Source: an uncultured Collinsella sp.
Lineage (GTDB): Bacteria; Actinomycetota; Coriobacteriia; Coriobacteriales; Coriobacteriaceae
NCBI GenBank assembly: GCA_900551655.1
Contig: URWM01000003.1
Location: forward strand, 1 to 22,098
Length of the DNA: 22,098 bases
Reading direction: 5' to 3'
Part shown: positions 16,272 through 22,098 of the stretch, piece by piece
How positions within the stretch are numbered: position 1 is the first letter of the stretch
How the letters are laid out: every line of letters begins with the position of its first letter
The notes under the pieces: generated by a model
The model's input: only the letters and a program-made list of their open reading frames with translations
The model's database searches: none
What the model was told of the DNA's origin: nothing
Program-made: the position numbers and the translations under genes

Positions 16272-18098
16272 TTAGGCCTCGCCTCCCTTCGTGACGGCGG
16301 CATCCGCGGTCGCTGCAGTGATTTTCCAGCTCGCGGCCTGTTCGTATTCGGCCCACATCTTGGCATACAGGCCCTCTTGGGACAGCAGCTCGGCATGGGT
16401 GCCAGCCTCCTGCACGCTGCCCTGGTTGAGCACCGCGATTTGGTCTGCGCCCACTACAGTCGAGAGTCGGTGCGCAATCATAATGACCGTGCGACCCGCC
16501 GCCAGCTTGCTAAAGGCGCGCTGGATGAGTGCCTCGTTCTCGGGATCGGCAAACGCCGTGGCCTCATCGAGCACCACGATAGGCGCGTCTTTAAGGATCG
16601 CGCGGGCGAGTGCCACGCGCTGGACCTCGCCGCCCGAAAGATATGCTCCGCCGGCACCGAGCATGGTATTGATGCCCTGTGGGAGCTTGGCCACAATGTC
16701 GTCGCACTGAGCTGCGGAGAGGGCCGCACGCACTTCGTCGTCAGTGGCCGTAGGCTTGGAGGCGCGCACGTTATCGGCAAGTGTTTGCCGGAACAGCTGG
16801 TTGGTCTGGAACACGAAGGCGACCTGGTCCATAAGCTCGTGCGGATCCATATCGCGAACGTCCACACCGCCTACGAGCACTCGACCCGAGGAAACATCCC
16901 AAAAACGCGGGATCAGGCTTGCGCAGGTTGACTTACCGCCACCCGAGGGACCCACCAGGGCGAGGGTGCTACCAGCGGGAACGCTAAAGCTCACATGATC
17001 GACGGCAGGCGCTTCGGCACCCTCGTAGGTAAAGCTCACGTCCTCAAAGCGCACATCGCTGCCAGCAGGGTGCTTGGGCTGGGCAGGCACGGAGAGCTGC
17101 TTGGAATCCATAACGCTTCGGATGCGCGCCAGCGAATCGGCACTCATCTGAGAGGCCTCGCCCACAAACATGAGCTTGGTCATGGCCGTCGGCACCACGG
17201 CCGAAAACATCGCGTAAAACGTGAAGTTGGCCATAAAATGCGCGAAGTCCGTCTCGCCCGGCGCCAACAGCAACGCCACGGGCAACAGGAATGTCACAAG
17301 ACCATTGAGCGCGGCAAGGTTGAGTACCTGCGGACCTCGGCAAAACGTGCCCGCATAGCTTTGTGCCATGTCGGCGTATTCGGCGATCGCGTCGTGGAAC
17401 GCCTTAAAGGAATAGACCGTCTGCTGAAACACCTTGACCACGGGAATGCCGCGTACGTATTCGGTACCGGTCTTGTTCATCTTGACCAGCGCGCCCATGT
17501 AGGCCTTCATGAACTCGGCGCCCTTGCCGCTCATCATGGTGGCCATGGCGCCAAGCGAAACGGCGACCGAGATAAGGCATGCCGCGCCCAAGCGCCAATC
17601 GAGGGCGAAAAGCAGCACGAGCAGACCTGCGACCATGGCGGTGGCGCCGGCGATATCGGGTAGCATGTGCGCGAGCAGGGTCTCGGTGGAGGCGGCGCAT
17701 CCGTCTACGATACGGCGCAGCTCACCGGTGGCGTGTGTGTCAAAGTAGCCAAGCGGCAGCTTAAGCAGGTGCTCGCTCGTAGTCTTGCGAATATTGGACG
17801 CGCAGCGAAACGCAGACAGGTGCGTGCACATGAGCCCCACGAAATAGACCACGATGCTTGCCAGCGCAAACCCCACGGCCCACCAGCCATACGTCGCGAT
17901 GCCGCAGGCTTCGCTCCAGTTAGGCGCCACGGCGATCAGATCGCGCGCGACAAGCCAAATGCACACGAACGGGCCAAAGCTCAGCAGCTGCGAGAGCGCC
18001 GAGAGAGCCATGCCCAAATACGTTAGGAATTTGCGGTCGCCGGCATATGCAAGCAGCTCGCCGATACCGCCGCCTTCCCTTTTTGACCCCTTTGCCAT
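16272..18098 (-). CDS. ABC transporter half, permease-ATPase fusion (first of a pair)
   Basis: A 608-residue exporter-fold half-transporter. I chose ATG 18098 (MAKGSKREGGG), which follows AGAAAGGA; the ATG at 18161 has no ribosome site and lies inside the operator. Membrane helices span roughly 35-310. The ATPase domain has Walker A GPSGGGKST (383-391), Q-loop VFQT (429-432), signature LSGGE (487-491), Walker B IVVLDE (507-512) and H543. The residues after Walker B are ATAFAD rather than the usual ATASLD, a small departure at the D-loop that also occurs in YbtP/Q-type proteins as I recall. It is the promoter-proximal gene of the operon and is divergent from the AraC-family regulator. Confidence 0.93.
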   Translation of the reverse strand: MAKGSKREGGGIGELLAYAGDRKFLTYLGMALSALSQLLSFGPFVCIWLVARDLIAVAPNWSEACGIATYGWWAVGFALASIVVYFVGLMCTHLSAFRCASNIRKTTSEHLLKLPLGYFDTHATGELRRIVDGCAASTETLLAHMLPDIAGATAMVAGLLVLLFALDWRLGAACLISVAVSLGAMATMMSGKGAEFMKAYMGALVKMNKTGTEYVRGIPVVKVFQQTVYSFKAFHDAIAEYADMAQSYAGTFCRGPQVLNLAALNGLVTFLLPVALLLAPGETDFAHFMANFTFYAMFSAVVPTAMTKLMFVGEASQMSADSLARIRSVMDSKQLSVPAQPKHPAGSDVRFEDVSFTYEGAEAPAVDHVSFSVPAGSTLALVGPSGGGKSTCASLIPRFWDVSSGRVLVGGVDVRDMDPHELMDQVAFVFQTNQLFRQTLADNVRASKPTATDDEVRAALSAAQCDDIVAKLPQGINTMLGAGGAYLSGGEVQRVALARAILKDAPIVVLDEATAFADPENEALIQRAFSKLAAGRTVIMIAHRLSTVVGADQIAVLNQGSVQEAGTHAELLSQEGLYAKMWAEYEQAASWKITAATADAAVTKGGEA

Positions 18099-18117
18099 GA
18101 GATTCCTTTCTAACGGC

Positions 18118-18146
18118 TTGAGAGTTAACCGTAATGAACTTATCAT
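18118..18146 (+). promoter_or_regulatory. Promoter of the AraC-family gene
   Basis: TTGAGA (18118-18123), a 17-base spacer and TATCAT (18141-18146), each five of six to consensus. The expected transcript start, about 18153, falls at the edge of the palindrome 18152-18169. The -10 box overlaps that of the opposing ABC promoter. Confidence 0.75.
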
Positions 18147-18170
18147 TGATGTGTTAGCCATGGCTCACAA
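18142..18170 (-). promoter_or_regulatory. Promoter of the ABC operon
   Basis: On the minus strand TTGTGA (18165-18170), a 17-base spacer and AATGAT (18142-18147), each four of six to consensus. The spacer is largely the palindrome, so a protein bound there would block RNA polymerase. The 5' leader would be about 35-40 bases to ATG 18098. Confidence 0.6.
18152..18169. promoter_or_regulatory. Palindromic operator between divergent promoters
   Basis: TGTTAGCCATGGCTCACA is an 18-base palindrome with one mismatched pair. It covers the -35/-10 spacer of the ABC promoter and the start site of the AraC-gene promoter, so one bound regulator could control both. Read on the minus strand it shares AGCCATGGCTAAC with 14432-14444. 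Confidence 0.65.
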
Positions 18171-18212
18171 TCGAGCCAGGCGTGGACGTTTCTGCAAAGG
18201 AAAGGGACGCTT

Positions 18213-19217
18213 TTGCAAATACGGCGGGCAGCGACCGACATAACCGAGCTCTACGCACCGCAGTTTGAGCAGTTTGGCCTGGAGCTTACCGGCAAGGGCG
18301 CCGTCTTTACCGGCGAGGTGGCAAACGATCGGGCGCACGGACGCGCATGGATCATGCCCCTCTCCCCTGCCTGCATCGTCATGGAGCATTACATTACCCC
18401 GACGCACGATATGTACCTGGCCGAATACACACCCGAACCGTACGCATGCGTGAGCGAGGTCAGCGCGCCCACGCTCATGTGCATGCCCGAAGCCGGCATA
18501 ACGCCTGCGAACCTTAAACCCCTGCATGGACCGTGGCCAAACAATGCCGTGTGCAGCTTTATCCAAGATAACTGTGGCGAGGAGTTAAGCCCACTGTTTG
18601 CAGGGCGGCTCTATCACTCGCGCTCGGTGCTCTTTTTGCCCGGGTATTTTGACGAGCTGGAGCATCGGTATCCCACTGAGTTCGTGGGAGTCTTTGAAGC
18701 GTTTGCCGAGTCGTGGCACGAGGAGGCGACGTCTGCCATCTGCCACACGCTGCGCCGGATTAACGAGGACCGCGCCCGCACCGTAGGCGGACACGTCTAT
18801 ATGCAAGGCATCGTGGAGACCATGGTCGCGGAGCTCGCCTGTTCGCGCGCGGCCCACAAGCAGGCGCGGCGGGCGGCAGACACACGCGCCAGCATAACCA
18901 TTGCCGAAGAAGCAACGGCAATGATTGAGCGCGCGCTCGACAAAGGCAGACGTGTGGGTATCAACGAGGTAGCCGAGAGGCTCTACACAAGCCGCTCCAA
19001 GCTATGCGCCACCTTTAAGGCCCAAACTGGCGAGTCCCTGGGCGCCTACATCCGCAGACGCCGTATGGAGCGAGCACAGGACCTTTTGGCCGATAGCGCG
19101 CTCACGATAGCGCAGGTTGCAGAGCGTCTAGGCTACCCTCAGCAGGCCGCCTTCGCCCAAGCCTTCAAGCAACACACCGGCACCACCCCCACCACCTGGC
19201 GCTCCCAACATCAATAA
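18213..19217 (+). CDS. AraC-family transcriptional regulator
   Basis: A 334-residue regulator. The start is TTG 18213 with AAAGGGA about five bases upstream; no better in-frame start is seen. The C-terminal AraC/XylS domain has both helix-turn-helix units: INEVAERLYTSRSKLCATFKAQTG (about 250-273) and LTIAQVAERLGYPQQAAFAQAFKQHTGTTPTTWR (about 297-330), the latter with the family's GY...F..AFK...G..P..WR pattern. The N-terminal 200 residues would sense a ligand and contain several cysteines (C54, C79, C90, C114, C121), no obvious motif. It is divergent from two ABC half-transporter genes, as YbtA is from ybtPQ, so it likely activates or represses them. The ligand is unknown. Confidence 0.92.
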   Translation: MQIRRAATDITELYAPQFEQFGLELTGKGAVFTGEVANDRAHGRAWIMPLSPACIVMEHYITPTHDMYLAEYTPEPYACVSEVSAPTLMCMPEAGITPANLKPLHGPWPNNAVCSFIQDNCGEELSPLFAGRLYHSRSVLFLPGYFDELEHRYPTEFVGVFEAFAESWHEEATSAICHTLRRINEDRARTVGGHVYMQGIVETMVAELACSRAAHKQARRAADTRASITIAEEATAMIERALDKGRRVGINEVAERLYTSRSKLCATFKAQTGESLGAYIRRRRMERAQDLLADSALTIAQVAERLGYPQQAAFAQAFKQHTGTTPTTWRSQHQ

Positions 19218-19245
19218 GGGGAGGGCAAAGGAACAGGCGCATGCC

Positions 19246-19279
19246 CAATGTGACAAAGGGACTGTCCCTTTGTCACATT
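19246..19279. repeat. Dispersed palindromic repeat, full copy
   Basis: Bases 19247-19279 form a perfect palindrome with 16-base arms (AATGTGACAAAGGGAC, centre T, and its complement). It starts 29 bases past the AraC-family stop and may be its terminator, although no U-run follows. The first 27 bases recur at 14480-14506. Confidence 0.8.
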
Positions 19280-19363
19280 CACCTGACCCGAACGGCCGAG
19301 TCGTCTGGCCGGGGAAGCCCCGAGTCGCCGGGGTGCTTGCTCAAAATGAGTTCCGCACGCAAA

Positions 19364-19386
19364 GAAGGCCACTTAATGTGGCCTTC
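19364..19386 (-). terminator. Terminator downstream of gatB
   Basis: A perfect 9-base stem GAAGGCCAC/GTGGCCTTC with a 5-base loop is followed by TTTG on the minus strand, 67 bases past the gatB stop. The short U-run makes it modest; its symmetry may let it serve the AraC-family gene on the other strand too. The segment 19280-19363 has only a short CGGGG/CCCCG dyad. Confidence 0.7.
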
Positions 19387-19452
19387 GTCTTGCGCAGGAC
19401 TGTTTGAAATTTTGAGGAAGCACCCGCCCTGCCGGGGCTCCCGGGTTCCCGT

Positions 19453-21129
19453 TTACGAGAGCGACGTTCTCAGCAACTCGTTGAAGAGCTTCGGGTTGCC
19501 CTTGCCGCGGCTTGCCTTCATGCACTGGCCCACCAAAAAGCCGATGACCTTCTGGTTGCCATCGCGGTACTGCTGCGCCTGCTCGGCACAGTTCGCCAGC
19601 ACCTCGTCCACGATCGGCTGCAGTGCGCCGGCATCGCTCACCTGGCGCATGCCGCGCTCGTCGACGATCTTGTTGGGGTCGTCGCCGGTCTGGGCCATGG
19701 CCTCAAAGACCTCGTGCGCCTGGTTGGAACTGATGGCATCGGTCGCCAGCAGCTTGGCAAGCGCCGCCACCTGAGCCGGCGCGATGCCGGACTCGGCAAG
19801 CGACACGCCCGCACCCTTAAGGTAGGCGATCATCTCGTTGACCAGCAGGTTTGCGACCGTCTGGGCCTCCTTGCCGGCCATACCGGCAGCGGCGGCCTCA
19901 AAGAACTCGGCAAACTCGGGGTCGCCGGCGATCTGCTCGGCGTCGGCTGCCTTAATGCCAAAGTCGGCCTCAAAGCGGGCGCGCTTGGCATCGGGCAGCT
20001 CGGGGATCTCACCACGGCAGCGGTCGATGAACTCATCATCCAGGTCGAACGGCGCCAGGTCGGGATCGGGGAACAGGCGATAGTCGTCGGCCGTCTCCTT
20101 AACACGCATGACCACGGTGCGCTTGCGGCTGGGCTCCCAGTGGCGGGTCTCCTGATAGATGATGCCGCCCTCCTCGAGCACCTCGGCCTGGCGGCAGATC
20201 TCGTAGGCGAGGCCGTCGTGCAGGCTCTTGAACGAGTTGAGGTTCTTAAGCTCGGTCTTGGTGCCCAACTTGGTCTCGCCGCGGCGACGCAGCGACACGT
20301 TGCCGTCGCAGCGCATGGAGCCCTTCTCCATGGAGCAGTCGGAAATGCCCAGTGTCACAAAGATGCGACGGAGCTTTTCCATAAACAGGCGAGCCTCCTC
20401 GGGCGTACGCAAGTCGGGCTCAGTCACGAGCTCAATCAAAGGCGTGCCGCAGCGGTTGTAGTCGACGAGCGACTCGGCCGCGGCGGTAATGCGGCCTTCG
20501 GCACCGCCCACGTGCACCATCTTGGCGGCGTCCTCCTCCATATGGATGCGCAGGATGCGAATGGGCACCGTGTAGGAGCCGTCCTCGCGGCGCTCGGGCA
20601 TCTGCAGGTTGGACGCATCGTAGCTGGCCAGGTGGCCGGCACGCTGGTTGCCCTCGCGCATGGTCGACGACATGGACGTGGACAGGCCCTCGGCGTTGGC
20701 AGAGGCGCTCGCCAGACTCTGAGCCTCGGCCTCGCCAAACGCGCAGTCGGGGCGCTCGGCGGCACCGCGACCGGTCACGTCCAGGTCAAGATGGCCGTAC
20801 ATGGCAAAGGCGACCGGGCCCTGCGTGGTCTGGAAGTTCTTGGCCATGTCGGGATAGAAGTAGTGCTTGCGGTAGAACATCGAGTGGCGCTGAATCTCGC
20901 AGTTGGTGGCAAGACCGGCCTTGACGATGCTCTCGATGGCGCGCTTGTTGGGCACCGGCAGGGCGCCGGGCAGGCCCAGGCACACCGGGCATACGTTGGC
21001 GTTGGGCTCGTCATCGTGACTGAGCTTGCAGTTGCAGAACATCTTGGTGTCGAGTGCGGTGAGCTCGGTGTGGATCTCCAGGCCGATCACGGCCTCCCAA
21101 TCCTGCAGGACCTCGGAAAGCTCCTTCAT
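19453..21129 (-). CDS. gatB: Asp/Glu-tRNA amidotransferase subunit B, with an insertion
   Basis: GatB binds misacylated Glu-tRNA(Gln) or Asp-tRNA(Asn), activates the acid with ATP and receives ammonia from GatA. The 558-residue protein shows VIGLEIHTEL (14-23), the zinc cysteines C32, C34, C47 and C50 (MFCNC, CPVCLGLPGALP), RKHYFYPDMAKNFQ (87-100), IHMEEDAAKMVH (195-206), YNRCGTPLIELVTEPD (224-239) and the C-terminal YqeY-like tail with GNQKVIGFLVGQCMK (524-538). Known GatB proteins are about 475-500 residues; here residues about 120-186 (alanine- and serine-rich, then NQRAGHLASYDASNLQMPERREDG) replace what is normally a short loop. ATG 21129 overlaps the gatA stop by one base (TAATG), so translation is coupled. 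Confidence 0.97.
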   Translation of the reverse strand: MKELSEVLQDWEAVIGLEIHTELTALDTKMFCNCKLSHDDEPNANVCPVCLGLPGALPVPNKRAIESIVKAGLATNCEIQRHSMFYRKHYFYPDMAKNFQTTQGPVAFAMYGHLDLDVTGRGAAERPDCAFGEAEAQSLASASANAEGLSTSMSSTMREGNQRAGHLASYDASNLQMPERREDGSYTVPIRILRIHMEEDAAKMVHVGGAEGRITAAAESLVDYNRCGTPLIELVTEPDLRTPEEARLFMEKLRRIFVTLGISDCSMEKGSMRCDGNVSLRRRGETKLGTKTELKNLNSFKSLHDGLAYEICRQAEVLEEGGIIYQETRHWEPSRKRTVVMRVKETADDYRLFPDPDLAPFDLDDEFIDRCRGEIPELPDAKRARFEADFGIKAADAEQIAGDPEFAEFFEAAAAGMAGKEAQTVANLLVNEMIAYLKGAGVSLAESGIAPAQVAALAKLLATDAISSNQAHEVFEAMAQTGDDPNKIVDERGMRQVSDAGALQPIVDEVLANCAEQAQQYRDGNQKVIGFLVGQCMKASRGKGNPKLFNELLRTSLS

Positions 21130-22098
21130 TACAGCTCGCCTCCCTTCCCGGCAAAATCGGGCGCGACGGAAAGCGCGGGCGCACCCGTGGCGGCATCGGC
21201 AAAGCCGCGCTCCAGGGCGCGGGCAAACGTGAGCAGCTGACGGTCCTTAAACGCCGGACCAACCAGCTGGGCAGAAACGGGCAGCTGAGTATCCTCGCCC
21301 AGGCCCAGCGGCACCGAGATGCCACCGTTGCCGCAGATGTTGAGCGAAATGGTGTACAGGTCGGACAGGTACATCTGCGTGGGGTCGCTGATCTCGCCAA
21401 ACTTAAAGGCCGTGCGCGGCGAGGCGGGCATCAGGATCGTGTCCACCTTGGCATACGCGGCGTCGTAGTCCTGCGTGATGAGCGTGCGAGCCTTCTGCGC
21501 AGCGTAGTAGTACTTGTCGTACACACCCGAGCTCAGCAGGTAGGCGCCGAGCATCTGACGGCGCTTGGCCTCGGCGCCAAAGCCATGGGCGCGCGAAAGC
21601 GAACTCTGGTCGGACAGGTTGGCGCAGCCCTCCTCCTGATAGCCGTAGCGAATGCCGTCGAAACGGGCCAGGTTGGAGAACGCCTCGGCCGGGCCGATGA
21701 CGTAGTAGGCGGCGATGGCGGCGTCCAGGTGCGGCAGGTCGACCTCGACCAGCTCGACGCCCTGGTTCTGCAGCTCCTGAGCGGCACGCTGAACAGCGAC
21801 CTTGACCTCGGGCGTCAGGCCCTCGGCCTCCATAAACGCGGGAATGATGCCCACGCGCTTGCCCTCGATGCTGTCGTTGAGGTGCTCGGTAAAGTCGACG
21901 GCACAGTCCTGGCTGGTGCAGTCGTACGGATCGTGGCCCGCACCGGTTAGCGCGTTCATGGCCAGTGCAACGTCCTCGACCGTGCGGCCGAAGGGGCCAA
22001 CCTGGTCGAGCGAAGAGCCAAAGGCCACCACGCCGTAGCGGCTCACGGCACCGTACGTGGGCTTAAGGCCCACCACGCCGCAGAGCGCCGCCGGCTGG
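21129..22098 (-). CDS. gatA: Asp/Glu-tRNA amidotransferase subunit A, 5' end outside window
   Basis: GatA is the glutaminase that supplies ammonia to GatB. The frame is open to the window edge; the first visible residues are QPAALCGVVGLKPTYGAVSRYG, the conserved stretch just after the catalytic serine loop of amidase-signature enzymes, so the Lys/Ser catalytic residues lie outside. About 320 C-terminal residues are present, with SSLDQVGPFGRTVEDVA, DYDAAYAKVDTILMPASPRTAF and a typical NICGNGGISVPLG. Its stop overlaps the gatB start by one base. gatC would be expected further upstream beyond 22098. Confidence 0.97.
   Translation of the reverse strand, partial: QPAALCGVVGLKPTYGAVSRYGVVAFGSSLDQVGPFGRTVEDVALAMNALTGAGHDPYDCTSQDCAVDFTEHLNDSIEGKRVGIIPAFMEAEGLTPEVKVAVQRAAQELQNQGVELVEVDLPHLDAAIAAYYVIGPAEAFSNLARFDGIRYGYQEEGCANLSDQSSLSRAHGFGAEAKRRQMLGAYLLSSGVYDKYYYAAQKARTLITQDYDAAYAKVDTILMPASPRTAFKFGEISDPTQMYLSDLYTISLNICGNGGISVPLGLGEDTQLPVSAQLVGPAFKDRQLLTFARALERGFADAATGAPALSVAPDFAGKGGEL

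Noticed and set aside
19714..21240. 508-codon open frame on the plus strand opposite gatB
   Set aside because: It is a shadow of gatB in high-GC sequence: repetitive G, V, L, H composition, no ribosome site, and the opposite frame has every GatB motif.

Overview
The window is high-GC, mostly minus-strand chromosomal DNA at the end of a short-read assembly contig. Gene content and protein style (tmRNA, GatB/GatA, L13-S9-GlmM order, a very large AAA/BTAD regulator, the DUF6110-like protein with a P-type ATPase, paired ABC half-transporters with an AraC regulator) suggest a Coriobacteriia actinobacterium, most likely Collinsella from the human gut. The genus is an inference from memory of such proteins, not a database result.

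Layout. Bases 1-54 are untrimmed Illumina Nextera P7 adapter, not genome. It cuts off the 3' end of a regulator of more than 970 residues (55-2980, minus). Next come amino-sugar and envelope genes, all minus: nagB (3429-4157), a stand-alone glucose-type PTS EIIA (4430-4927), glmM (4999-6336), rpsI and rplM (6460-7301), and a patatin-like hydrolase (7459-8337). At 8521-8686 lies a small hairpin-rich, MITE-like segment, followed by the tmRNA terminator and the tmRNA gene ssrA (8734-9097, minus). Beyond ssrA is an accessory stretch: an unrecognised 145-residue protein (plus), a lower-GC secreted DUF5626-like protein followed by a previously unlisted 32-residue membrane peptide, decayed sequence, and a type II toxin-antitoxin pair (10976-11841) with a good promoter.

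The block 11979-19217 looks like one functional unit. It holds a P1B-type metal ATPase with a non-canonical SCAL membrane motif and a DUF6110-like partner, two ABC exporter-fold half-transporters, and a divergent AraC-family regulator. A near-perfect palindrome built on AGCCATGGCTAAC lies inside the face-to-face promoters between the AraC gene and the ABC operon. A second copy lies upstream of the DUF6110/ATPase operon. I infer that one regulator controls all three transcripts, possibly a metal or siderophore response. This is the most interesting system in the window.

The right end (19453-22098, minus) carries gatB and the 3' part of gatA, the amidotransferase that makes Gln-tRNA(Gln) and/or Asn-tRNA(Asn). 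This GatB has an unusual insertion of about 60 residues. No CRISPR array, complete insertion sequence, rRNA or ordinary tRNA gene was seen.
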